The notes under the pieces: model-generated
The model's database searches: none
Told to the model about the DNA's origin: nothing
What the model saw: only the letters and a program-made list of their open reading frames with translations
Origin: Mactromeris polynyma
Taxonomy: Eukaryota > Mollusca > Bivalvia > Venerida > Mactridae
DNA: 64,000 bases
Assembly: GCA_032209605.1 (NCBI GenBank)
Contig: JASFXZ010000018.1
Coordinates: forward strand, 8,373,904-8,437,903
Direction: 5' to 3'
Translations under genes and position numbers: made by a program
In this document: piece after piece, positions 14,001 to 24,610 of the stretch
How positions within the stretch are numbered: position 1 is the stretch's first letter
How the letters are laid out: each line of letters starts with the position of its first letter

Positions 14001-14548
14001 AGAAATGTCAACACATGCCGGAACACCAAAACCAGAAACGTCAACACATGCAGGAACACCAAAACCAGAAATGTCAACACATGCAGGATCACCAAAACCA
14101 GAAACGTCAACACATGCAGGATCACCAAAACCAGAAACGTCAACACATGCCGGAACACCAAAACCAGAAACGTCAACACATGCAGGAACACCAGGACCAG
14201 AAACGTCAACACATGCAGGAACACCAGGACCAGAAACGTCAACACATGCAGGATCACCAAAACCAGAAACGTCAACACATGCAGGATCACCAAAACCAGA
14301 AACGTCAACACATGCCGGAACACCAAAACCAGAAACGTCAACACATGCAGGAACACCAGGACCAGAAACGTCAACACATGCAGGAACACCAAAACCAGAA
14401 ACGTCAACACGTGCAGGAACACCAAAACCAGACACGTCAACACATGCAGGAACACCAAAACCAGACACGTCAATACATGCAGGATCACCAGCACCAGACA
14501 CGTCACGACCTGGTGAAACACCAGCACCACCAACGCCAAAACCAGCAG
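5078..14548 (+). CDS. Giant mucin-like Thr/Ser/Pro repeat exon (3,157 codons)
   Basis: Predicted internal exon, 9,471 bp, with acceptor TTTATTGCAG before 5078 and donor GTTAGC after 14548. Both junctions are phase 1. A short unique N-terminal part (GNDDVPSSSPGGAFETNAPT) leads into about 280 tandem 11-residue units, consensus THAGTPKPETS, with D/E, T/S, K/A/G/Q and THA/IPA variants. Nine superblocks each open with GSSASTTQKPGETPAHKTS. The composition is that of a secreted, heavily O-glycosylated mucin domain, with one His in most units and no Cys. The frame was chosen for its splice phases and because many unit differences are synonymous here (GCA/GCC, ACA/ACG), whereas the next frame has repeated TAA stops. 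An alternative start is ATG 4975 with a weakly signal-like leader. If the donor is not used, TAG at 14551 ends the protein. Confidence 0.72.
5143..14548 (+). repeat. 33-bp tandem repeat with nine higher-order superblocks
   Basis: The superblock-opening segment GGATCGTCAGCATC starts at 5143, 6133, 6958, 7948, 9235, 10159, 11446, 12403 and 13327. The spacings are 990, 825, 990, 1287, 924, 1287, 957 and 924 bp, all exact multiples of 33. Within superblocks the order of variant units is largely shared, so copies arose by in-register duplication of whole blocks after the units had diverged. The + strand is strongly T-poor. Confidence 0.95.
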
Positions 14549-14930
14549 GTTAGCTCTTTTATTTCGAATCCATAAAAAGTTAAAAATATATTTTAAGTCA
14601 ACGTCGTACTAATATGACACATTTGATTACAAAACTTCTATAATTTCTATATTTTCATTCAAATTATCAGCGTAAAAACTTGAACGAGTTGATACAGAAA
14701 CACAAACTGTAACGAAGTTGTGTTGTGAGTGTTCTGCTCATTCGATCCAACCAATGATGACGCGGACTATAGTACAGCATCCGTATCGGATGGTCTTGTA
14801 TTTTACGGTGGTTCTTCTGCTGGCTTATCTGTACAGCATGCGGATATACTGCAAATAAATCAATATTTGGTCATAAACATTATTTACCTCATGATGTATC
14901 TTCGTTTCATCATATTTATTTAACTGATTA
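14549..14930 (+). other. Putative intron start after mucin exon
   Basis: AT-rich, with no recognisable exon. A 64-codon frame at 14729-14923 has no domain and no splice context, so it was not called. Confidence 0.4.
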
Positions 14931-14941
14931 CTTACTTGTAG

Positions 14942-15010
14942 TGTAGTTTGTCGAATTGGACTGAACGTTCAATAACGTGAGGAAAGTCTCGTAAATTGCA
15001 TCTAGTGTAG
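14942..15010 (+). pseudogene. Relic thrombospondin type-1 exon
   Basis: The 5' flank (TTTAACTGATTACTTACTTG) matches the flank of the intact TSP1 exon at 16972, and CTTGTAG marks a former acceptor. The body reads as a degraded SNWTE-SIT segment with stops (first codon TAG) and no downstream cysteines. The sequence that follows aligns with the flank of the second relic at 18419, so both descend from one duplicated segment. Confidence 0.6.
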
Positions 15011-15559
15011 ATTGTTGTCGTGAACCTGTATACCAATTACACCGTAACCTTTCTATACTGCAAACATTAGGATATATTATTAGTGTAATGCATTTTACAG
15101 GCCCTTCCAGATTATATTGAATGGCTAATATACATACGTAAATCTTTAATGCGTCACAAACACTGGATTGGCATCCAAATTATAGTTATTCCCTAAAAAT
15201 GTCGTTTTGCAATAATTGTTGTTTTGTAGTGACCTACAAAAATCCCAGTATTAAAAAATGTTCATAATTTCTCCCAGATATACCATTTCTGTCAAAAAAC
15301 CTAAGAGAATGACACCATTTTACGAAAATATAAACACTATTATATCATACGGGTTGAATTTGCTAATTGTCATAATAATGATAAACAAAAAATGTCTTGA
15401 TGAAAGATTTGAATGTTAAGATTTGTTGTGCAGCAGAAAAAATTGCCGAGAAGTTATGATTGCTGGTCACTCCAGATCCAAACTTCAACGTAATTCAGTG
15501 GATTTCGATAAGGTAACTTACCCCTAATCGAAAGTTTAACCAATCCGCGTCAAGGTTAC

Positions 15560-16330
15560 ACACGTTTTCCGGTTCGAAGAGAAGTTGGTTTAGTGGTTAA
15601 CTTAAGATTTTATTGGAAGTAATGCATTTTGCAGGCATCAGTTACAGAATATATTAAATGGCTGAAACACATCAATAAGTATTTAATGCGTTACAAACCC
15701 TGGCTTTGCATCCAAATTTAAGAGAATTTTATATAAGTTACTACAACACACGGGTTGAAATTGCTTTAACGACACCAATGACAAAGCCACCTTGTATATG
15801 TGTAAAGAAATATAATGGGAATTGAATTTTAAAGTCACGCTTGATTTAATCATAATGATAATAATTATAGTAATGATAAACTATATATGTATCATAGATT
15901 TTTAAATTATTGCTGCCATTGTAAGTAATTGGCTGAAAAACTTTTAAGTTGTTTGAAGTAGATTGTATCCGAAACATTTCGTATCAGAAATTACTTGCAA
16001 TCAATCCATGTACATGTACACTGCGCGTTCGACCACGTGGATTATTGATTAACGGACTCACACAGATATGTACACGGTTCCATACCGACAGCGGTTCACG
16101 GACTTATTGAATACAGGCCATACTAGTGTATTGTGTCCGCGTCCGTCTTTGCGTGCGTGGCGTTTCTCACAGTGTGCGATTGTCCTTGCTCTACAGAATA
16201 AATCACCTGAAGAAATCTTTCGACTGAGAGCGCCTGTGTTTGACATCCCAAGGATCCATCTATGTTGTGTTCATTCATTTTGTTTTTATAAAATGTCTTG
16301 ATTCTGTACTACGTTCCTTGATGATCATAA
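15560..16330. repeat. Ancient segmental duplication, copy 1
   Basis: Shares long matching stretches, in the same order, with 18530-19440. Examples are ATGCATTTTGCAGGCATCAG, GAAACATTTCGTATCAGAAA and CACTGCGCGTTCGACCAC. Its right end also matches 25330-25540 (CTTGATTCTGTACTACGTTC with one change, then TTGATGATCATAA). No coding capacity was identified; the short frames here are not domain-like. Confidence 0.7.
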
Positions 16331-16639
16331 ACTGGCTGTGTGTTGCGCCATAAAGTGCAATCGAGTTTCGACGAATTCGAATGATGAGTTTCTTGTGATT
16401 CAATGGATATTAATCAATTTATTGGTTACTAATTTCAAAAATAGTCCGGTTGGTCAGATTTACTAAATGTTTTATCAATGTTCTCAAATACAAAAGTATT
16501 TGATGGCTAAATGCAAAGATCAATTTGTCCGTTATGCGTTACAAACCCACGATTGGATGCACATTTGAAAAGGAACTGTCACTTTTTTGACACACAATTT
16601 GAAATTGGTTTAACGAAACCAGTGATAAAATATACCGTA

Positions 16640-16905
16640 GATATGTGAAATGGTAATTTATAAATAAAGTTTGTTTTTCTTGTACTACTACTACTTCTTC
16701 TTCTTCTGCTGCTGCTGATGCTGCCACCACTGCCGCCGCCACCATCACCACCACAAACATCACCATTATCTTGGCATCAACGTTTTAAATGCATTATGGG
16801 ACATCGAAAGGCGGCTGATTATAATATAAATTGCCAAAAAGTAGATTTTTCGAGAAGGAATACCCCAAATGTACACGAGGTCTTTCTTATCAAATTGCTA
16901 TTAAC
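16640..16905. repeat. Duplicated segment with triplet tract, copy A
   Basis: The triplet tract and its 3' flank (GGCTGATTATAATATAAATT, then AAAAGTAGATTTTTCGA) match 17240-17560 in the same order. The duplication spans the intact TSP1 exon, which lies between the two copies. Confidence 0.7.
16683..16763 (+). repeat. Trinucleotide-rich tract (ACT/TTC/TGC/CACC)
   Basis: Interrupted triplet repeats CTA, CTT, CTG and CCA/CCG run together. The tract begins the segment that is duplicated at 17264. Confidence 0.85.
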
Positions 16906-16971
16906 CTGAAAAGTGTCGTAATGTTATGTCTTTTATTCACAATATTTGTTTAACTAATTACTTACTTGCAG

Positions 16972-17124
16972 TATGGTCCGGCTGGTCAGTGTGGAATAAA
17001 TGTTCGCAAACATGCGGAAACGGAGCACGAGCCAGACACCGAATTTGTGAAAATGTTAATGGTGGACGCAGTTGTGATGGCAATGCTACAGATACCCAGG
17101 AATGTAACGACTTTCTTTGTCCAG
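16972..17124 (+). CDS. Thrombospondin type-1 (TSP1) domain exon
   Basis: A 153-bp exon with acceptor TTACTTGCAG and donor GTAAAT, phase 1 on both sides, encoding one complete TSP1 module. It opens WSGWSVWNKCSQTCGNGARA, has RHRIC and a GGRSCDG turn, and closes with CNDFLCP. All six expected cysteines are present, as are the WxxW ladder and Arg residues of the three-stranded TSR fold. TSP1 modules act outside the cell, in matrix or adhesion proteins. The second W motif is WSVW followed by NKC, a small departure from the usual WSxC. The phase-1/phase-1 structure matches the mucin exon upstream and the CCP exons downstream, so a single modular gene is plausible. Confidence 0.88.
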
Positions 17125-17239
17125 GTAAATATTTCACAATGATTTTTCTGTTTGTTCTTTTGATTGTAGTAATATCGGTGCTTTATTCATTGTGTGCCTT
17201 CTGTTCTGGATTTACAGATGAGTGGACAACAAAAATAGT

Positions 17240-17560
17240 CCTTAATAACGTTTGATATTCTTGTACTACTACTACTACTTCTTTTACTACTACTACTATA
17301 ACTACCACTACTACCGCTACTACCGCTACTACCACTACTACCACTACTACCACTACTACCACTACTACCACTACTACCACTACTACTACTACACCGACAC
17401 CAACACTACCATCTAGGCCTCAAGGCATCAACGTTATGATTGCGTTTTGCGACATCGAATGGTGGCTGATTAAAATATAAATTGCCTAAAAGTAGATTTT
17501 TCGAAAAGGAATGCACCAAATGTACACGAGGTCTTGCTTATCAAATTGCGTTCTGATCGG
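17240..17560. repeat. Duplicated segment with triplet tract, copy B
   Basis: Contains an extended (ACT/ACC)n microsatellite at 17264-17394 followed by flank matching copy A, including AGTAGATTTTTCGA and CCAAATGTACACGAGGTCTT. Lies in the putative intron after the TSP1 exon. Confidence 0.75.
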
Positions 17561-18410
17561 GATTACACATGTGTGGACAACAACAATGGTCTTTTAATCT
17601 TGTATTAATGTTAAGTTTCTGCCTACGTAGACAATTTTTGTGCGTGCGTTTGCATGCGCATTCGCGTGCGCGTGTTTGTGTTGGAAATCACTGACCATAT
17701 AACGATTTAGTGTGACGTTAGCTGTTAATTTGATTAACCTTCCCAGTATTTTTACTGACAGTTCCAAGGCCGTAAATCGCTGTAAGGTTATTATTTCTAT
17801 TTATATATTACATGTGTGTTAAATGTCGCTTTCTACATGTGGAATTCTTTCACTTGATGTAGTTTTCATGTTATTTTCTCCACCTTTCGGCCTATTGATG
17901 CTAGCTTTCTTGACTTGTTGACTGGTGGTGACGCTGATTTTGATGTATTTCTAATGCATATCAAAGATCAATAACGACATGTTTGTGCATTGTTTAAATT
18001 GCATATTGCAGTTTATCGAAACATACTGTTGCATCAAGATGAATTTCTAAAGTTCATATAAAATAGTTATTCGTATAGAATTCGACCGTCTAGGATAGAT
18101 GGAGGCATCCTTGGTTGTTTTATATCAAAGTGTTGAGTCATTTGGCAGTTTCAAATGTCTTGCTGTATTTATTCATATGTGTCCGTGTGTGTTTTGTGTA
18201 TGTGTGCGTGCGTGTGCGTGCGTGCGGTGTTTTGCGTCCGTGCGTGTTTGTGCGTGTGTGTGCGTGTGTTTGAGTATGGGCCTGTATGTATGGTTCATGA
18301 TACTTAACTAGTTTGTGTACATCTACAAGTGTTTAATTGATGATTTGTATTTATAAATTTACTTGTTACATGTAACTCTTCAGAAATTGAAAGTATGAAA
18401 AGTTATATAC
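17561..18410. other. Intronic sequence with GT-rich tract
   Basis: No exon recognised. GTGTGCGTG-type alternating sequence runs at about 18178-18275 and generates a chance 70-codon frame rich in Cys and Val. Confidence 0.5.
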
Positions 18411-18418
18411 TTATATAG

Positions 18419-18485
18419 TATGGTCCGAGTGGTCGAATGGACTGATTGTTCAATAACACGTCTCGAAAATGCATCTTGTGTAGTT
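18419..18485 (+). pseudogene. Second relic of a TSP1 exon
   Basis: Begins TATGGTCCGAGTGGTC, close to the intact exon's TATGGTCCGGCTGGTC, after a degraded acceptor TTATATAG. Allowing a one-base deletion it reads WSEWSN-WTDCSIT, a TSP1 start. The frame then breaks and the remaining cysteines cannot be found. The downstream flank matches that of the relic at 14942. Confidence 0.65.
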
Positions 18486-18529
18486 TGTTGTCTTGAACCT
18501 GTAGCCCCATTACACTGTTACCTTTCTAT

Positions 18530-19440
18530 AATGTAAAATGAGCATGTTTTATCAGTGTAATGCATTTTGCAGGCATCAGTTACATAATATATTAAATGGC
18601 TAAACACATGAATAAGTATTCAATGCGTCACAAACCATGGCTTTGCATCCAAATCTGAGAACATATATGACAGTTACTACAACACACGGGTTGAAATTAC
18701 TTTAACAACACCAATGTCAAAGCCAACTTATTTATGTGTAAACAAATATAATGGGAATTTTTAAATCACGCTTGATATAATCATAATGATGATAATTATA
18801 ATAATGATAAAATGTTTTGTATCTTCTATATTACGGACCATTCCGGAGCAATTACTGCACGTTTAATGTAATCACACGTTAATATACCAATTGATCGAAA
18901 TATTTCAACATTTAACGAATTTATATAAATGGTAGGTCTAAGGACATGTAACATATACATTTGTTGTATGCGATACATTCTTTGTTGGTCTCATATTTTG
19001 TTATTTTACTGTTTGCTTGGTAAGCTAAGTTAGTAGCGTGCCAATCAGTCAACCTAAAGATCTTACGTTTGAATACCATGCAGGTCATATAAATTTCTGT
19101 CTGTGGCGATCTGAGTGAAGATAAGACATTCTTAATGATAGATTTGTACCTTGATTCATACGTTTTTCTTATTGTTGCTACCATTGTAAGTAATTGGTTA
19201 AAAAGTTGTTTCGAAGGAAACATTTCGTATCAGAAATTACTCAAAATTGGATTCCATGTACACTGCGCGTTCGACCACATGGAGTATTGATTAAGGACTT
19301 CAGAAGACCCCCAGGGATATGTCAACGGATCCATACCGTCAGCGGAATACCGGCCATACTCGTATATCTTGTCTGCGTTCGTCTTCATGTGCATGGCGTT
19401 TCTCACAGTGTGCTATTGTCTATGCATTGTTTAAATTGAA
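18530..19440. repeat. Ancient segmental duplication, copy 2
   Basis: Collinear with 15560-16330 (see that entry), including the ATGGCTTTGCATCCAAAT and TGCGCGTTCGACCACATGGA segments. Substitutions and indels are frequent, so the duplication is old compared with the CCP array. Confidence 0.7.
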
Positions 19441-20110
19441 TTGCAGTTGATCGAAACATTCCGGTGCATCAAGATGAGTTTAAACAAGAACTATCTTGAA
19501 CAAATATGGTCGGCGCAATCTTGAGCAAGCAAATTAGTTGCAATCTGATGGTTAATATTTTGCAACACAAAAAATGCTGAGATATTACAAATGTTGGTCA
19601 CTATTGGATGGCTAAAGGGACATAAAATGCGTCACAAACCGATGATTACCTTACATATTTTGAAAGAATAGCCACTACTAAATCCTGCTGTTGAAACTGG
19701 TTTACGGTATCAATGACAACATACATATTGTGTATGTTTGACACAATATAATGATAACTATAAAATATCATTTGAGTTGGAGATAATAATGATAATAATT
19801 ACTTAGTCTTCAGCCTAATGAGTATTCCGGAGCAATCACGGCGAGTGCAAACACTGATTTGATTGACCTTTTCCATTAGTGTTTTCGCAGTGACTCAAGA
19901 CCTCACTATAAATGAATATCAAAGTACCGAAAGTACTGATACTGGGGCCAATATATGCAGGGATATACAACGGATGCGATACATCCATATATTGCCCCAA
20001 AATGTTGTCGTTCATCGTTTAGGGTAGAGCTATCGATATTGGATTTAAAGTTGCGCGGTATCGCATAAAAACCGACGTTTGGTTTCGAAACACCCATAAT
20101 CTAAAGACTA
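19441..20110. other. No recognisable gene
   Basis: AT-rich. Some stretches (for example GGATGGCTAAAGG and GCGTCACAAACC near 19615) recall the 15.6/18.6-kb duplicated family, suggesting further decayed copies. No exon seen. Confidence 0.4.
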
Positions 20111-20114
20111 TTTA

Positions 20115-20420
20115 AGTAATTTTCACAATATATGCGTCGATAGAAAGCTAATAAAATTGTCCTTTTTCTGATTATAAAGTTGTGCATAACTTAATTGTTT
20201 ATGTAAGTTTTATGGCGAGTTAATGTGATTCAGGAAATGCAAAGTTGGCAAAAATAAACTCGGCACGTTTTATAAATACCAATAATGTAAACATTTTTGC
20301 AGTCATTTTCACAAAAAAATACTTCCACGAAAAGCTATGAAAATTGACATTTTTGTGATTATAAAATTATGCGTTACTGAATTTTTTTGTAAGATTTACG
20401 ACGAGTTAAAGTATGTATCA
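20115..20420 (+). repeat. Diverged tandem duplication, period about 186 bp
   Basis: ATTTTCAC, GAAAGCTA, TTTTTCTGATTATAAA, TTATGTAAG and GGCGAGTTAA near 20118-20225 recur with substitutions in the same order near 20305-20415. No coding sense. Confidence 0.5.
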
Positions 20421-21255
20421 GCTCAAAAATTTGAAGTTTCACGACACAGGTAAAATCAGGTAAATGGTGAGATATTACCTTGTGAATACCGATTCTGCAA
20501 CAGATATTACCTTGAGTATATTCTTAGATATTGTTCTCTGTTGTGGTTGTGCCGTAAGGACAACCTGTAGGGAATTAAGGTTCCGAAATTCGTAGTTTAG
20601 GTAATATGTATATCTTGCGTTGTTCACACTTAATAGTAAATGACCAAGTCCAATAGGTTTACACACTTTTATTACATACGTACGTATAATCCAATTACAA
20701 CGTACCACAGAGTTAATACTATTGATAACTACGGTAAGTACAAGTCCACACCTATTAATAAGTTCCCAACTGCAATCTCAAACTTTAATCTTACTGTTTT
20801 TCTATAACTTCTTGATGCAACTCCGATTATTCCTTCGTGCGCGGATATTATCAGTATCTTTCTTACTGTATTTCGGGTGATTCTGACCAATCCCGAAAGC
20901 CATAACCTTATTCGCCAAACACGTCACTCACTAATTAACTGACGTGATGCGTAATTCTATCCTGTTTCTAACAGATAACCCAATGTGTCAGAGATCCTGA
21001 CTCAGGGAAAAGATCATGTATTTGCGTTGAATTAACCTCAGGCGTACTAAGTAAATTCCTATCTACACCTGTATATATTCCCAGCCAATGTACTTACAAA
21101 CTTTGTGAAAGGTTAATAACCTGGCTACAGAAACAATGATGTTCGCATTGTTACACGGAGTTTACGTACAGAAAAATATTATTCTATTAATTTATATATT
21201 ATAACAAATTGTTTTCAACGTTGTAAATGCTATTTCGATGAATTACAAATATATA
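20421..21255. other. No recognisable gene or element
   Basis: Unique-looking AT-rich DNA. A 77-codon antisense frame (20475-20708) has no domain. Confidence 0.4.
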
Positions 21256-22746
21256 CTAGCGCGAAAAAGAAACTGTGCATGTGTATAATATGCTATAACT
21301 TAGGAGGTATGTAAGGAATCGCAATAAAAATTTCAACAGGGTTTTATCTTACCTTTATTTAACACCAGCTCAATTGATATGGTTATTGAATCAGCTGCGT
21401 CTTAGATAGAGATCAGTTTTCAGAGACGTTCTCTAAACAAAGTTCAGCTCATCAATACCGTGTATGTCCACCATTGGAATCGATGCATGCTTGACAACGA
21501 CGCCGCATTGATGTGACAAGTGTTCTGAAAAATGCCTGGGGAATACCATTCCAGATTCTGACAAGCGCACGTGATAGGTCAGGTAACGTCAACGGCTGAT
21601 TTTGGAGGCCACGTAACCGTCGCTGCATCTCATCCCACACGAGTTCTATAGGCGACAAATCCGGTGATATTGCAGGCCAGGGCAGCACATTCACATTGTT
21701 CTGGGTCAAAAAGTCGGTGACGACCCGCGCGACGTGCGGGCGAGCGTTATCCTGTTGCAGCGTGGCGTTACGTTGCTGCACAAATGGAAGGACGTGAGGC
21801 CGTATTGTTTCGTCACGATATCTGATGCATGTAAGTGTGCCGTCTACAACCACAAGTGCTGTTTTACCACGGGATGAGATGCCACCCCACACCATGACAC
21901 TACCTCCGCCGGATGGACGTCGTTCAATCACACAACTGTCATGGAAACGTTCACCAACACGACGGTACACTCTAGAACGGCCGTCGCTGCTGTCGAGATG
22001 GAACCTGGACTCATCCGTGAAAAGAATACGTGCCCAGTCCTGTTGCGTGAAGTGTATGTGTCTTCTACACCAGGCAAAACGTGCTACACGATGACGTTGC
22101 TGCAGAACAGGACGTATGGCAGGACGTCGTGGACGTATGCCTCGTTCACGCAATCGATTTCGTACCGTTCGGGGACTGATTCTTCTAAGGCCAGGAATAC
22201 TTCTAGCCGTCAAAGAAGCAGTTCTGAGTCGGTCACGGAGATGAACCACCCGGATCCTGGCGAATAGACGTTACGCGTAGACGTCCTGATCGAGGCCGGT
22301 CTCTGGTTGCCCCAAACTGCTGGTATCGTCTCCACAAGGCGTCTACAGTATTTCGGTGAACGCCAAATTGTCTGGCAACGTCAGTATGACGTACACCAGC
22401 TTAAATCATGCCTACGGCGCGGCATCTGTCAGTTTCATTCAACCTTGGCATGGCGTATCAACGACGTTTTTCAAAATTATCCTGGTTTTGTGTCTTACAT
22501 GTAACAACACTATGTTTTAACACAGGTTTAGGCGACAAACGTGTTTGCAATTGACTGCTGCACGAAAAAAACGTGAAAAAGAAGACGTTAGCCTGACAGG
22601 CAAACTACCGGTGCAACTCATGCACTGGCCAGTGTAAATGACCGAGAGGGATACACAACTTACCTGTGTAAAGTTTCAAGCTTTAATTTATAAAATTGAA
22701 GGATATATGAACATTTTACACATGCACAGTTTCTTTTGTCCGCTAG
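21256..22746 (-). mobile_element. Tc1-family DNA transposon, both ends present
   Basis: The terminal inverted repeats begin CTAGCG. They match for 30 bp with three mismatches (21256-21285 against 22717-22746), sharing AAAGAAACTGTGCATGTGTA. TA flanks both ends (21254-21255 and 22747-22748), as expected for Tc1. The 1,491-bp length fits a single-gene Tc1 element. Confidence 0.88.
21452..22451 (-). pseudogene. Tc1-like transposase, one stop and one frameshift
   Basis: The start ATG is at 22451 (MPRLNETDRCRAVGMI), then TAA replaces the codon before AGV, followed by the paired helix-turn-helix region with RNTVDALWRRYQQFG and RPRSGR. A frameshift lies near 22240-22265. From 22249 the frame is open to 21452 and holds the complete catalytic domain. 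The first Asp is in TDESRFHL, the second in QQDNARPHVA, and Glu in SPDLSPIELVWDEM, 34 residues after the second Asp (DD34E). The catalytic half looks intact, so the copy is fairly young, but it cannot make full-length transposase. Confidence 0.9.
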
Positions 22747-24157
22747 TATATATTAGAATATTCAAATTCTCTGGAAGAATGTATGATGGTTTTTGTTCTC
22801 CAATGTTCTGGTCAAACTTCAAATGAATTTGAGTAGTAGCCATCGTTTTAATGTGCAATATGTAATGAAGCATACACAAATAATCATTTTAAACTCTACA
22901 GGTATTGGTACAAAATGGTCTATTGGTAGTATGGCTGTTCGGACAGTACTGGTCCAAGGATTCTTTTACACCATTTTGTTTCAGAAATTTTACATGGTCA
23001 ATTGATGGTATGCAATGCTCATTACAATATTATGTGATAATGTCCAGTTGTTCGAACCTAAACTATACAATGACTAATTACGAAACAAATAAACAGAATA
23101 TATAGTGGCTGCTAGGTCGGTATTGGTCGATTGATTTGATAGACTGAGAGAAGATCTTTGTTGAACAAAAAATTATGTAATGTTGTAAAAAATATGTGAA
23201 CCCAAGATTTCATTGTGACGTAATCGACTATTTCACTGCTATCTTTGTTGGAAATGATAGTGCAATCTTACAGTAGTGCAAACATGTTAGTAATGGTAAC
23301 ATGTAACATTTGGTGACAATGCCTTGTTGACATTTCAACAATGGGAAGAGGGTCAAATTGATATACAAACACACCACCCCTTTCAGGACAGCCTTGGTGT
23401 GGATTACTCAACAGGAAACAAGGCCAAAATCAGGTTGAACACATTTAATAATGTTAAGCAATAAACAATATTGCACCGTGTGTGCACTATCTTGATATCA
23501 ATCTTGTCAAGACCCCTAAGCAGCATTTCACAGTGCATGGCCCAGTGGGACTCCAATATACAGTCAATCAATATTTTTTGTCACAATCTGACATCTATAT
23601 ACTGTACAATTGAGAAGTGTATTCTACAGTTGATATCACCAGTATTTGTAATAATTTCACTAATATTGCCGAAATTTAAAGAATTTGATTATGCAAATAA
23701 TTATAGCTATATATGTTTTAGTATAATATTTTTACTTTAAATAAGTATTAATGTTATCATTGTTTCTAGTCTTTCTTAGTTGATAAAACTAAGACTTCAT
23801 CATCAACGTATAATGTAATATCCGGTCTAGCAGTTAAACTGTCCACATACATGCTTAAATCATAGCGCCAGGACAGAAAACTTTCAAACAACTTCATAAC
23901 TTTCTACCAGTATAATTGCATATTTTTCTTGCACAAATATGTATTGGCACTTTACCAAGTGTCATCAATCAAAAGAGGCATTGTTATATTTAAAAACTAT
24001 AATGTAAATATATCTCTATAACAATGTTTAAACCCGACTAAATAATCACTATGTCAGAGCTACAAAATGGTAATTTTGTCAAAAATGCAAAAAAATAATT
24101 ACAGTAATTAGACTGTAATAAACTATTTCATACAGATGCTTGTAAAAAGTATTACTT

Positions 24158-24160
<3 letters not shown>
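22747..24160. other. No recognisable gene
   Basis: AT-rich with several short chance frames (largest 89 codons at 23471-23740), none with a domain or splice context. Confidence 0.4.

Positions 24161-24190
<30 letters not shown>
24161..24190. repeat. (AT)15 microsatellite
   Basis: Uninterrupted AT dinucleotides. Confidence 0.97.
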
Positions 24191-24193
<3 letters not shown>

Positions 24194-24610
24194 TTCTGTA
24201 AAAGGACACCAACATGATGCTAATAATACGTTTCAAGCATGTTATAACTTAAGTTTTGACTCGCTATTTACGGAAAAACAAAAAATGTCGCCATTTTGTC
24301 CGAATGTTCTCGGTCAGAATATGAAGTCACATCCCACTTTACGACAGTATTTATGTTTTTAAATGCAGTAGAGGAATAAATACAACAGAAAAAAAGTAAG
24401 AGCAGTATTTTCCTTAATAGACAATGCGAAAATTTTGAATATGACTTTTATTGAAAAATTTGTCATAATCAGTGAATGGTCACTGCGTTATTATCAATAA
24501 TAACAACTCACATAATTCTAGGAACGATTGATAATCGCCAAAAATAATCGCCGTGTAATAATTTCCTGAGTATATTGTCAATTTGGCGATGGCACGCTGT
24601 GTTTATATAG

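Noticed and set aside
5016..14501. Two antisense reading frames of about 3,160 codons across the mucin repeat
   Set aside because: They follow from a 33-bp unit without stops in those frames. The products (SGFGVPACVDV- or FLVLVFLHVLT-type repeats) have no leader or splice support, while the sense frame has phase-matched junctions.
5072..14575. Series of Gln/His/Arg-rich sense frames (QHMQEHQNQKR type)
   Set aside because: Second sense frame of the same repeat, broken by a TAA once per superblock. Unit differences that are synonymous in the mucin frame change residues here.
22880..23105. Possible exon after CTCTACAG at about 22902
   Set aside because: Overlapping frames of about 66-70 codons have no domain, and no clear donor in a phase matching the other exons.
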